Assembly: GCA_021234155.1 (NCBI GenBank)
Contig: JAJEKV010000041.1
Location: 2,842,829-2,906,828 of the forward strand
Direction of reading: 5' to 3'
Origin: Isoetes taiwanensis
Taxonomy: Eukaryota; Streptophyta; Lycopodiopsida; Isoetales; Isoetaceae
DNA: 64,000 bases
Shown: one piece after another, positions 12,291-24,469 of the stretch
How positions within the stretch are numbered: the stretch's first letter is position 1
How the letters are laid out: each line of letters begins with the position of its first letter
The notes under the pieces: model-generated
Seen by the model: only the letters and a program-made list of their open reading frames with translations
Database searches by the model: none
What the model was told of the DNA's origin: nothing
Program-made: the position numbers and the translations under genes

Positions 12291-13389
12291 AATCAAGACG
12301 ACGTAGTTCTTGGCCATCGTAATCTAAAAACCCATGTACATCCATCTGTTCTAAATATAAAAGAAATTGTCAAGTGTTTGTTTCATGCTGATTTGGTGGA
12401 AAACAAATGCGCGTTGTGTAATCGTGCAGCAATTCCCTACTCATATTTCCATCTCTTCTCTCTCATCTTTTTCCTCAAATCAGCCTCTTTCCCTCTTCAT
12501 TCCACATGAATCGAAGCTCGCTTGATCCAAGTCTTTTCTTATTGCCTAATTTGATCCAAATCGCTTCAAATCTCTTTATTGCCGCGCTTTGAGCCCCCAA
12601 AAGAGTTTCATCACGGCTTTCACGCCAGTCGGTGTTTGAACCCAGCAATCCAAGTGTGATTTCTTTCTGTGTGCCTTCCCTCATTGTGATTTCGTGTGCT
12701 TTAATGCAACTAACTCCGGGAACAAATTTGGAGGATCCAAACCGATAAAACCATCTCAATCTCAAGTAGAATCCCTCGTACCAAACTGCAACAAAATGTA
12801 ATCCGCCGCATCTTAAAAATCCTTTACATCAAACAACGCGGTTTTGAGTACGTAACACTGAAAAGAAATTCAGCTGGAATGTAACCGAGAAAAAAATTCT
12901 CAGGGTTTGCTGAAATATAGCTATTGCCGTATTCTGTGCTTTCTTGCCTTTACTTTCGGGATGGTGTGCTATGTGGGCCGGAGGGGTGTTGTGTCACGGA
13001 CACCAGGTAGAAGCTATTATTCAAGAGAACGTGAAAAAAGGCCACCTCTGCTGTAAGAAGGAATGTGGGTGCAAACTTGCTCATTCTTTTGCTCAAGAGC
13101 TTAGATGGATTGATCGGTGCAAGGGGAGTCACGCGGGTCGCGGGTTCCTCCTCAATATTAATCCAGGAAAAAATAATAAAAATGTTCCCTAATATTATTT
13201 TTCTCTAATTTATGCATGTACTGGAGAACCGTAAAGAATCTCAAGAATGGGAATCAAAGTGTGGCCTTTACTTTCATATATGGTTCGATAACTTAATAGC
13301 AATTTGTAATATCTTTTATAACACTTTCATCAGAACTTCACCAGCATCATCATGATGCGCAAGATTTCAAATAGTCTTAATTGGCCAAA
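12291..13389. other. Intergenic, no recognisable gene
   Basis: A 96-codon minus-strand frame (12475-12765) and an 82-codon plus-strand frame (12944-13192) are present, neither with a domain I recognise. The stretch leads into the CpG-rich block at 13.4 kb. Confidence 0.45.
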
Positions 13390-13950
13390 TCTGTCGTCGT
13401 AATAAGACTCCTCCATTCAAATGGGCCTCAAGGGATGCCCTGCGGCGCACGCGATCGCCGCGAGCCAGCTACCATGCGACGCCAATGCGACGCCACGTTG
13501 CATCGCCGTGACGCGACGATGGTGCGACGCCCGACACGAGGCGACGCTCGACATCGCGGATTGCCGCTACGGACGATGTGTCACGCCAGCGCGACGGCTG
13601 CGTGAGCCACGTTAAGCCGCGGCTGCGATGCGCGACAGAGGAAAAGTGCGCATCGCCCGACATCAGACGCGGGTGATTGCCACGCCAGTGGACGACATTT
13701 CGTGGACGACATGTGCGAGAAAGCGATACGTGACGCCGCGATGCGACGCCAGATAGCGGGGATACCGAGGTGACGATATGTGTTTCAAGCAGGCGACACG
13801 CCAAGACGCATATGTGACGTATGTGACGTATATGACACGCCCAGGCGTGATATGTGACGTGATATGACACGCCAAGAGCGTATATGTGGGACGATGGCGA
13901 CACGCCGCGACGTGATAGCGTGACGAGGTGGTCGATGTGACGTGAGTATT
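13390..13950. repeat. CpG-rich GCGACGC block A with ~33-bp repeat
   Basis: A roughly 560-bp island, far richer in G+C and in CpG than its flanks, built from variants of GCGACGCC, ATGCGACGCC and TGACACGCC. At its right end GACACGCC starts at 13795, 13834, 13866 and 13899, separated by GCATATGTGACGTA-like spacers, which makes a degenerate tandem repeat of period 32-39 bp. The 174-codon minus-strand frame crossing it is a by-product of the biased composition. The same vocabulary recurs at 17.2-17.9, 19.2, 20.9 and 60.84-61.09 kb. Confidence 0.75.
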
Positions 13951-16900
13951 TCTTAAGGCATCTTAAGGTTTGGTTTTTTAGGATTACACCCACAATTGCC
14001 TCATCGATAACACCTCGCCTAAAAAGACCTCGACTCCACCAACCCGCAATTTCATTTGCTGCTGCTCATGCATGCATCATCACAAAGAGATGTAAGCAAT
14101 GCGCATGAATTACCCTTCATCTAGACTTTCTTCCTTGAGAAAAAATGGTTTTTGGGCTTCGGTGAGTTTCTCGCAAGAGCCGTGAAAAAATATTGTCTCA
14201 ACTATAATGCTGAAACCATGGAAGCACATGTGGATACGCTTTCAATATGGGGACCAGCTATGACTAAAAATCTCAGCGTCGTGGTATACAAGTAATTCTA
14301 ATGGCAATTCTCGCGGAAGTTGAAAGATCAACATCAAGGTTGGAATCACTTCTTGAACTTGTGCAACTTTTACCCGCCAAACGCCGATGATTTTGTGATA
14401 TACGATGGTGGAGGAATTTATGCTTTTCTTCAAATTCGTACGTTCCAGTATGTAGTTTCCACCCCATTGATGAGGATTTTGAAAAGCCGAGATACTATGT
14501 GGCTAAGACCTCGCCGATGGTCTTTGTTTCGATATCCATACGGAAAAGTTGGAATTCCCGTTCCATAGCTCCCCATGCCGGCAGAAAGATCTAAACCGCC
14601 ACCAAGCACTGAAGTCTCAAAGTAGTGAGTGGTTAAGGCCAGACGATCGCATGAACCTCCCACCACAAAACATACGTGCTGTGCCCAAAAATCATGCGCC
14701 TTTTTCGGTGAAATCTCTTAACCTGCCTTTTTAATTTCTTCATTATGGACATTCCGGTGTGTTGAGGTTGTCGCTTTCTTGGCTGCGCCATTCATCGAAA
14801 AATCGGCAGGAATCGGTGGTTGGTTGAACTAAAATATTTTAATTGGTCATCTAGCAAAATGCTTTTGGGAAGAAATAAGTGTGGGCATGGAGAAATCCCC
14901 GCTACGCTGTACAACCTCTTGTGCTAACACTCGAATTTTCTAGAGGATTTAGGCTCACCTAAGATTCTTTGCTATTTTAAAACTTTTCACCATTCTAGAA
15001 TCCTTTCGTGATATGTGACATATGTGTCGTAGAAAGGTCGTGATATGTTCCGTAAAAGGCACCATCTTCTTATTGCGTTCTTAAGCCCCCAAGAAGCACG
15101 GAACTTTTAGTGTGAGCTTCTTCTTAATGGATAGGGATGCAAGTAGCGCCTCTTCCTCCAACCCTGCCCAAACCAGCTGATAATGTCCGACAAGAAAGGT
15201 CTCTTTAGCCCTCGGGGTCGCCTTTTCATCCTTCAGATGGCTTCAGGAATTGCAAATGGTTCCATATGTAGTGAAGTTAATAAATGTCATGCTTACAAAG
15301 TTCAACACACTTATTCTTCCTCCGATCTTCAGCTTATATGTACAATGTATAGCTTGGGATAGATGGGTACATTTTTCCTCTCTTCAATTCATGTTCCCCA
15401 TTGTTTAAAAGCCATTTAGCAAATAATCATATGTTTCCCCCAGATTCTACATTGTATCTTGACGCTTTTACGTGTCTAGCCTTCAAAAATCAAAGCAATT
15501 GCAGTAGATTAAGTCTCTTCCAAATCCCCTCGATAATTTGATAATCCCTACTAACTGCCTCAGAGCCAGATTTCTCCATCCAAGCAAGGGTAATACGCTA
15601 TATTACATCCCAAACCATGTCAATTGCAGCTATAAAATATGAAATAATAAATATATCTAGTCATACCTGGTGCAAGGAGTATGAAATGATGCGCGTCATC
15701 TTTTAGAGAGCTTTGATTCACGTTTGATACCGAGCCATGCAAGCCACAAAAGTTCAAATTTTAGAGGATATTATGCTAGACACTCCACCGATATTTCGTA
15801 GGATCTAGTTGGCTCTCAAGATAGTGTGTAGATTGGTTAGATAAGAAAGTCCTTTGAGACCGCATTTCATTTCGTGGCTTAGCAACCAAGGGGCGCTCTT
15901 TGATTTGATAACCGGATTCTCGCTGCTGGATTTTTGTTTCAGCTCTCTCATTCCAAAAATCAACGTGCTAAGCACATTTGCCTCACATGGAATTGTGGAG
16001 AAAAAAAGGTAAGATGCTTCTCAAGCGAGGATGAAAATCAATGCATGTGGAAATTTAGGATACTTATTGGGATAGTTCCCACAAAGTTATGTCTTCAAGA
16101 AAAAGGCTGAGCAGTTTGTCAAGGCAAAGAATTTGCAGTGTGAATGATGCGGTTTCGCTTTGAGAGAGATATCCATAAAATTTACATCACCGGGCGAAGG
16201 GATTCTTCACCGGTGGCCGGGAAATTACGTTGTTGATGCAGGATGCAAATGTACCCCTTCGCGCAGTTTTCGTGCTGTTTGAGTCATATTTGGTATTGAA
16301 GCAACTTAAATTCTATCTTTTGATACTATAATATGAGGTTTTGAGCTCGCATTAGCCTCGGTTGATCCGTAATTTTTGAGCCTCTAATTTAGCTATGGTT
16401 GATCCAGAATTTTTGAGGCAATCGCCTTTTATGTATATAAGCATGATGTAGAATACAAAAACCGATATATGATATGATATAGATTAAACCGGGCTTTTCA
16501 AAATGGAATTTGAAGAAAATATGAAGAAGATTTATCATGATCGTGATGGATATCAAGAAGATGAATGCCACTTATGAATAAGGATATGACAATAATATTG
16601 CTCGTTTTAATTTATATAGGGCCTATTTGTGCTATGGGTATTTTGGAAAAAAGGCATGAATTTAGTGATGGACATGGAGTTGAGATGGTTGATCCGTAAT
16701 TTTTGAGCTCATAATTTAGCTTCCGGGTTGATCCGTAGAAAGAGAAAAGAAGGAATTAGGAAATAATATGGATTTACCCCTAGAATTTCTACAACCCAGA
16801 AGATTGGGTAGTCAAAAGTGGGACTTTAAGGTCCTCAAATTCAAATTGATCTTTAGGTAGCTAAACAAAATGCAATCAATGAGGAACTTGGTGTCCAAAG

Positions 16901-17164
16901 ATAGTGGGAGAATCCCTCGACGACTTTTTGCAAATCCAAGGCATTAATGTCCCATGTGTCAAAGCCGCCCGATCAAAATTTGCCTAAAAATGCCATCGCC
17001 CACCGGGCCGGGTGCATCGGCCACTTTAACATGGTGTCACAAGAAATGCCCACTACACGCACTTGCTCTGCGGATGCGCCTAATCAAGCTATGTTCGTTT
17101 TGAGGTATGCATTTTAGGTTGTTACACAAAACTTGCTCTCGGAGATTTTAGGCTGTTCTCGTAA
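13951..17164. other. Intergenic, no recognisable gene
   Basis: Over 3 kb with only short open frames. Around 14150-14570 both strands have protein-like stretches (for example the plus-strand 82-codon frame at 14320-14568), which may be a worn coding fragment, but I recognise no family. The phrase GGTTGATCCGTAATTTTTGAG recurs in near-identical form around 16361, 16396 and 16686, a short dispersed repeat of unknown nature. Confidence 0.45.
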
Positions 17165-17170
17165 CATCAT

Positions 17171-17900
17171 AGGTATACATAAATTTCATAACCTAATGTC
17201 AGCCACAAATGTCACTTAATAAATGTCAATGACAAATGTCGGGACGTCAGATGCTCGTGAATGTTGATAGGCATACATAAATTTCTATAACCGGACAAAT
17301 GTCACGACAATGTCACGACACGTCAGACGTCGCATGCGACGTCATGTGACATTACAGAACATAAGACACGCCAGTACGTATTTGCCACGTGTAATGCTGA
17401 ATTCCGACCGTTGACCATAAGTACGTCGCAATGCGACGACGTACAGAACCCAGACGTCAGTAGTACTTGCTATGTGTGTACCGCCGTGTCGCGATGTGAC
17501 CGGATTTTGATCGCTGACTTTAGGGTCGATGCGACGGGTCTACGTAACGTATGACACGCCATCGCATTTTGCGCCACGTACCGCCAAGTCGTGAGGACTG
17601 GGCATGTGACCATTGACACTACGCCGCCGGCGCTGACGTCATCACGTGATGCGACGCTGAAGACTTTATATAAACAATCTCTCATCAATTGTTATTTCTC
17701 CAAATTTTGGTTCACAACAATAAAGGGTCATTTAGCGACGCTCATAGCGACAGCGACGCCTATGCGACGTCCGGACGGGCGGCCGCACGTATTTTTCCAC
17801 GACGCCGTTGCGCATCGCCGCAGATGCCTGCACGCCGCTGCCAGACGCACCCGCACGGAATCAGACGTGACTGACGACGGCCCAGATAACGATGAAAAAT
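17171..17900. repeat. CpG-rich block B with palindromic GTCGCATGCGAC words
   Basis: It opens with a ~98-bp tandem duplication (AGGTATACATAAATTTC at 17171 and AGGCATACATAAATTTC at 17269) and many AATGTC words, then becomes CpG-rich. It contains a perfect 18-bp palindrome at 17326-17343 (GACGTCGCATGCGACGTC) and a near-palindrome at 17421-17444 (GTACGTCGCA, then TGCGACGACGTAC). TGACGTCA at 17634-17641 is joined to the palindrome ATCACGTGAT at 17641-17650. TGACACGCC and ATGCGACG words link it to blocks A and D. The 114-codon plus-strand frame inside is not judged to be a gene. Confidence 0.7.
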
Positions 17901-18524
17901 TAAAAACCAAGAAAAAGGAAATATTAACCTTTTAATAGTTGCTTGCTAAATATACAAGGAGGCATTGAGCTTGAGTAGTGGCTATCTCAATGGTTCCTGC
18001 TAGGGCTTAAAACCAGACATATATCAACGACCAATATTAGACAACACACGAAAGTTAACGAACTTAAGAGCCTGATAAAGACTACTTAATCCATGTAAAG
18101 CCCTCTACCAACCCGCGAATCTGCTTCGCTTGAAGTTGAAGCCTGGCAAACTGGGGTGAGGCGGCTAAGTTTTTCGATCCTGACGCTCGAAAGTGATCCT
18201 CCACGGTAAGGGAATAAATACGACAAGTTAAATGTCTTATTTCGAATCGAAACTAATGGCAACAAATAACAAACATATCTCCTTATGGATGTATTAAGGG
18301 TTTAGGACCTTGACTAATCGCCTCCCAATGGTATATCTGATCAATTTTGCAATCACTTTGCCTTCCATAAACGGGATAGATTACCACAAGAAAACAAAAA
18401 GAATAAATAAGACTATGACTAGGGCCTGCACTTTTTTCGCTACCCCCATCGAAAATGAGCCCCTTCCAACCGTGATTAAAAGCCAGAGCTGGGCCAACAT
18501 ACGCTTTAGGTTATAAGTCAACAC
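17901..18524. other. Intergenic, no recognisable gene
   Basis: AT-rich spacer with no repeat, motif or credible open frame that I can support. Confidence 0.5.
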
Positions 18525-18790
18525 CGTCACGAACACCGGCTCGCTCCACTGTGGAGCCTACCGTGCCTTGAACAAGCCACTACAATTTTTATTTTTAAAC
18601 CTAAAAATAATAAGGGTGGACTTGAACCTGCACGGTGGGCCTCCACCTTAGGTGGGAGCCAGCCGTGGCCCTTGAATGCTTTACCTAGGAAAAATATATG
18701 ATCGTAGTGAAGTGGACTTCGAACCCGGTACATGGTCCTCCTACCTAGGTGGAGCCACCTGTGCCCTTGGAACAAGCCACTCCATCAATT
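18525..18790 (-). repeat. Two tandem tRNA-like (SINE-type) modules
   Basis: Read on the minus strand, two related modules follow each other. Each has a stretch like GGCACAGGTGGCTCCACCT and then a sequence close to the RNA polymerase III B-box. The one nearer 18,725 has GGGTTCGAAGTCC, the one nearer 18,625 has AGGTTCAAGTCC. A third, shorter match to the first half of the module lies near 18540-18580. This suggests tRNA-derived SINE copies in tandem. No clear poly-A tail or target-site duplication was found, so a SINE insertion is inferred, not shown. Confidence 0.5.
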
Positions 18791-19194
18791 TTTTAACTCA
18801 GTTTAAAATTATAAAATAAAATACAAGCGCCATCAACTTACCAAAAGAAGGACCGGTGGTAATGGTTGATCCCGCACGGTCCAAACCCAAACAGAGAAGA
18901 AGAGAATGGAATGGAAGAAGATAGAAGCAACGGAAGAATGGAAGAAAGTGGAATAAGGGAAGAATCAAGAAAGTTAGAAATGAGGAGAAGGAAAAGAAGA
19001 AGAATTAATAAAGAAGAAAGAAAGAGATAGAAAAAATTGAAATCTACACTAAATCATTCAATCCAAAAATCATTCAACCAAAACCATGATCTACCAACTC
19101 CAAAAGAGTGCTCGCAAGTCGCTCAAGGTCGAGGCACCAAGATCGCCCAAAATAGTCGATAGAAGGAAGTTTTCCAGGAATGCTGTCCCCAAAA

Positions 19195-19255
19195 GACGCT
19201 GCCCGCTGGATCGCCGCATGCGACGCCGCACGTCGTGATGCGACGTAATTTTGAA
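19195..19255. repeat. Short CpG-rich GCGACGC patch C
   Basis: About 60 bp holding CGCATGCGACGCCGCACG and CGTCGTGATGCGACG, the same words as blocks A, B and D. It lies about 35 bp before the start of the ~2.3-kb repeat copy 1. Confidence 0.6.
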
Positions 19256-19288
19256 CGATATACGCACATTTCAAATCGTAGCACCCTT

Positions 19289-21944
19289 GAGTTTATCATT
19301 GTTACAGAGCATTTTTCAACCACATCAATTACAACACACCTTCAAACCGAACTCTAGAGTTGTTCTTTTATTTCGAGCTATATATAAGAAGGTAAGATTC
19401 TTCACCAACTCTTATCCGTGGGCTTTTGATCCGTGAATAATATTAAAAATTAGGTTCCTGATTTTAGATTAGGGCTCCAAATTCTTATTTGAAGTATGAA
19501 GCTAAATATTCTCGGGATTTTCATCAAACAGTTTGCTGTAGTAAGTGCTTTTTTGATCCTGTAAATCAATGCGTACTCTGTGAATACGTAGATTGTCCGA
19601 GGTTTTTCTTAATTCAATGCGAGTAGCGTACCTACAAAAGATCTTGCTTTCTCCTAATTGGACTGTAAGTAACAATGATCTATATATAGGAATACGTTGT
19701 AGGCGCTAAGAAAAAAGCTAACATTTTTTCTCGTTAGTAGGAGCATGTCATCACCGAGGCCCCGTACGCCTCTTACAAAAGGAATGTTGAAGAATGTAAG
19801 GCTTGGCTTTTCAAAGTGACAATTGGCCCAGCTCATTTAAATCCTTATCCATCCACCTATCCCAAATTAGATTCCAATTCTTCCATGCTTGATCGAAGAG
19901 TAATAAATTCATATAGTGTTCACCCGCCTTGGTTTGTTGATTCATTCGTTTTTTTCCATTTATTTATACAGTATATATGAATTAACTATCACCCTATAAT
20001 ATTGCCCCAATGACATTTAACATAAATCTAATAACTCCAAAAATTCAATTATAAAATATATATATACACACCGCCAAGCAAATGCCTTTTCCGTAATTCC
20101 TAGGTGTTCTCCGTCAGTTTAAGAGCAACTACCCGATTTCTACCATGCTTTAATTGATCAACATATGGATCTTCATTAAAGAAAGAAGTAAGTCAAGAAG
20201 TCATAGCAAATAACAAATAACAAGAAATAGCAAAACAAAAATAGCACGATTACCTTCATAATGTGAGACAATATTAATGTTGCCTCGACATGGTCGAAGC
20301 AAGGCTAAAGTGCTACCTTTCGTCCCCCATAATACGCTACAAGTCCTCATCTCATAAGCTTTTTCTTATCATCGAGATTATATCGATGGTAGCTCGAGTA
20401 AACTTAAGTACCATTGCCGAATGTTGTCCTTCTATAATGTAGAAGAGAACATTCCCTCGCTTATTCAAGTCCTCTTTAGATTTCCAAATTAATGGAAACT
20501 CAGATTTCTATCATCATATGGAAGAACACCGTAGGGCGTGGTTTCATGAAAATCCATCATAGAATCTATAACTTCCATATGGATGCTTACTATATCCCTC
20601 TGCGGGTTGTACTTTATGCCTTGGTGTTCTTCTTGTACATGCTTTAACCGATCATCCTCTAAAATTTATATAACATTGACATATCTATATTATCATTGAT
20701 GCCCTCTCGCTGCATCCATCAGAACTAGTGCCTTTGCATTTATCCCATTCTCCTTCCTCTTGTCCATTATCCTCTAAGGAGTTTGGGAGCTCTTGTAAAG
20801 GGCTCGAGGCATTATTTGTGAGTGCTTTATGGGGTTACTCCTTCATGATATTTTTCTTCAACCGCGGTAAAATGTAGAGGTACGACCCTTTTGGTCGTGA
20901 CATCAATGTTAACCTGCGACGCTGCATCGCTCAAGATGGGACGATTTTTTCAAAAAATACGATTTTATACAATATACTTAAAGTGCTTTAAATACGCTTT
21001 TAAAAAAAATTGAAAAAGCTTAAATATAAATAAATTATGCAATATAAACACAAACGTGATCAGTTGGAAAGTTGGTTAGCATAAGTTTGCTCATATCCCC
21101 GAGGCTCGTGTTCGAATCCTAAAGGTGCAAATTGAGTCCTGCTTTAGGTACCAGCGTCCGTTTTTTTAAAGTACAGTTTATTTTTAAAATACGGTACCGC
21201 GACGACACGGAGGGTAATGTATGCATTTTAAAAAATATGTGATTTGAACAACATCAATCGCCGTATTGGCTATTTCACGCATAATAGATATTCCTTGCAA
21301 GTGCTTGCATCTTTATGTAGTCTAATTTCCAATAAAGCTCTTGTATGAAGCCAATTTTAGCCAAAACCCCACATGAAAGACATTAGAGGAAAATGAGATC
21401 ACATTTCGTCCCATTAAGGATGCTTAAAATGCCATGCTGCCTTTTTAAAATCATTCAATAAGAGTATAGTATTCCAAGATATCTCATTCCAAAGATATGT
21501 GGTGTTGGCAATTAATGCAAAATTTAAATCAACTTCCGTAGTATCATTATATTTCATTATAACTTTTTGATCCGTAACTCCGATTCAAAAACTTTTGTAG
21601 CAATATGTTCGCTCTCACAAGACTCATCTAGTGATAACTCATTCATACATCTTTTACGCATATAAATATATAAGAAATAAGCAAAAATCATATTTTTTAA
21701 GGTTAACGATATGACCATATTGAAATACATCGCACCTCTGCTGGAGGGAGGATGAACGCTAGGCGCAGAAGAGACATCGCTTTGAGAAGCGGAGGAGCCA
21801 GTCCCGGCTGGATGAGGCTCTTCAGTAATGCTTCCGTGACTTGGGTATCTTAGCATTCCCTTGGATCGCGATGTGATAGTAGCTTACCTAGATAGCATAA
21901 TAAATCAAACGCATAATATCTAATTCTAGGATAGGATTTTCTAG
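19289..21944. repeat. ~2.3-kb unidentified repeat, copy 1
   Basis: This segment matches 47508-49759 in the same orientation along its whole length, from GAGTTTATCATTGTT to CTAGGATAGGATTT. The copies differ by numerous small indels, by single bases and by one 343-bp insertion present only here. On the minus strand both copies keep partly readable segments (for example GTGSSASQ near 21.8 kb and LPNSLEDNGQEEGEW near 20.77 kb). The ancestral sequence may therefore have been coding, but I recognise no family. It could be the terminal repeats of a larger old element, or two copies of a non-autonomous transposon. Confidence 0.8.
20908..21250 (+). mobile_element. SINE-like insertion with 8-bp target-site duplication
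   Basis: The direct repeat ACATCAAT at 20900-20907 and 21251-21258 flanks 343 bp that are missing from the second copy of the host repeat near 49.08 kb. The insert has a tRNA-like module at about 21060-21120, with AGTTGGTTAGCA resembling an A-box region and GTGTTCGAATCC matching a B-box. T/A-rich segments lie on both sides. It starts with GCGACGC-type words (near 20928) and has CCGCGACGACACGG near its end. Comparison of the two host copies is the main evidence for insertion. Whether it is a true SINE or another small element with a tRNA-like core is open. Confidence 0.6.
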
Positions 21945-24469
21945 GCAGTGATAATTCTTGGTAGAAAGGCTCATTCTAGTAATGGAGGATATTACCGCTA
22001 AGGGATTGACCAAGGCGATGTCCGTCTAGTTTTAACTAGTTCAGGCTGTGAGTGAAGAACTGCAATATCAATATATTAAAAGGAATGGTAATGTTAAGCA
22101 AAGCAAGTGAGGAGGAAGGAGAATCGCCTCTAAAGAGACAACAGCTGACACTGACACTCCACAACAAACTCACGTAACCGCACTCTACCGCTGCAAACCA
22201 CCATCACCATTCATAACACCCAAGAAGTCCTTAAATAGCAACTTCCGCTTACTAACCTCTCGTGGAACAATTTAAAAGTTTTGAAATAGCTTTGTACCCG
22301 AGTCGAGGAATCGGTGAGGCCGCAGTCGTCAATCCCCGAAGATCCACAACCGCTTCCAATCAGCTACACCAACCAAGCACGCGACAGATGTATACTGTCG
22401 CAAAGAATGCCAAGCACCGTGATACACATGAAGTAAAGAATCGGCCAAGGTCAATTCACCCGAACAGCCCTCTAACCTAACTTGTGCAACAGTAAGTGAG
22501 GGCATAAAACTGCATACCGCTCCACGCTCTCAATGATGAAGGCCACAACAAGGGTAGAGAGGCTCACACCCGCCTTAAACCGACTCACAAGGGTATTTAT
22601 CGATATGCCGTGCACCACTCCGCCACAGCACCCTAACCTTCTATGGGGAAGTGAGCTCCATATCCACGCCCAAACCACCATTGAGAACCTCGAAAGCTGC
22701 AGAGACTTGTCCGAAAGGGGCAAGTGTCATGAATACATTTAGACTCCAAAGAATAAGACCGCATAAAACAAGATACAACATCCTGATGAACCTTCCAAAA
22801 CTCACTCACCACATCATCCTTAGGACTATAGTGTGTAGCTTTAATACTCCCACCACTTTTCCCAGATAGCCCCACACGCTCTCTCGTGCCAGCTTTTAGC
22901 CTCGAAGAACTCCCACGGGTTAGCCGACCACCCCAATAATTAATCCTTCAAGGTGAGTTACACGCATTCGCCTCCAACGGCTCAAGGCCCCGAAAGCATG
23001 CACCTGGCGTGCCTAAGGGCAAGTGCTAGGGTAAAGGAACCCATAAGAAAAGGAGAAGGTAGGATATTATTCCAATACTGGTGTATCAAAACATGGGCAC
23101 TCAGCCAGAGTCACATGGATTACACATGCCTATATCACAAAAGAGGCTAACCAAGATGTGTAAATAAATTCCTCACCGCTTCCACGAACACCTTTTACAT
23201 TTGTGGCCTTTGCATAGCTTTCTATTAGTGCCTCTATTGCTAGAGTAACAACAATCATGGTCCCAACATAATTATTGGTCATGTGTAGAATTGTATGTTG
23301 CATGTTTATAAAGTCTCCGCACCAAAGATGTACAAAGAAATTTTAAAACCGTGAGTTATAATCCCCTACAAATATTGGTATTCTAAAATTTCAACTTTAT
23401 CCACGTTGTTGAATGAAGTTTGACATTGCATTTCTTCCTTTCTTTGATAGCGTTGGCATTATGCAGAACGAACATCATGCTTGTAAGAACTAAAATTATA
23501 AACAAATGGCATTAAGCCCTAAAATGCCACTTGAAGAATATATTTAAAAGCTTCCTATAAGTAGGCATGTCTGTGATGTTTTATGACAACAATTTGCCCC
23601 ACTTACACTCCACATGGGCTCTAGAAAATTACTAATACACAGGTAGAGCCAAAAATATGTTATATTTGACATATAGAGTAATCAAGTAGGTCTCACAATT
23701 CAAATGTAGTGCTGCGCAGTATAAGCCTTTACCTTTTGTGGTTGCGGCCACAAACCATGCCCAAACTAAATCATGAAATCTTAATAGAAGCTTCGGTATT
23801 ATCTTCCACATGTAATGCTAGAAATGGACTTTGTGCTTATCTTGATTCACCATCCACGTGAGTTTACTTAATATGTTCTGCGGATCGCTCCAAAGATAAT
23901 ATATGGTTTGAATACGATATTGCGGTCGCTAATGCCATTCGCATGTCACCTTGATGACATATATACTTAGGGAATCGTGAAAAGGGGTGCACCCTATGGG
24001 GCAACCTCAGATGTTGTACATGTCTATAAACATATGCATTTAACCCTTGCCTCATGGCAAAATCATATGTCCTTTTTAGCTCTAAACTCAAAAGGTCATG
24101 TAAAGGAACAAAAGGAAAGCACTCTTTCCATTTTTGCATTTGGCTTCCTGATCGTCGGGCCAAGGTTGCCGCGAAGTTCGTGATTGGTGCCGACGCTGTC
24201 AAGCCAGCTATTGCAATAACAGATTCCCAAGATCTGCCGCTTTCAGCTTTGAATCGTAAGCATGGATGCATTCCAAGCGATTGAGCAAGCCAAGGTTCAA
24301 ACAATAATTTCATGTGCAATGCCGACTTTTTAGTTCATTAAATCGCTCTCGATAATATGTTAGATTAGCTCAGCGCCTTATAGAGCGCTCAAATCACAAG
24401 TTCTACCAAGGGAACCCAGTAACTGGGCGTATGTTTAGATAGATAGATAGATTGATGCACCTGCATTAT
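21945..24469. other. Intergenic, no recognisable gene
   Basis: About 2.5 kb with modest open frames on both strands. The largest is described separately at 23864-24319. The stretch 22600-22880 has overlapping frames on both strands without a known domain. Confidence 0.4.
23864..24319 (-). other. Open frame of 151 codons, unknown
   Basis: One of the longer unbroken frames outside tandem repeats. The product would be slightly basic with many His, Arg and Leu residues. I see no signal peptide, membrane span or domain motif. Flanks show no promoter or splice context that would single it out. It is probably chance or a transposable-element leftover, kept here only because of its length. Confidence 0.15.

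Noticed and set aside
13469-13993. 174-codon minus-strand open frame
   Set aside because: It lies wholly in CpG-rich block A. Its length follows from the scarcity of stop codons in GCGACGC-type repeats, and the residues repeat with the DNA period.
21060-21125. Functional tRNA gene
   Set aside because: Only A- and B-box-like sequences are present; no acceptor stem or complete cloverleaf can be formed.
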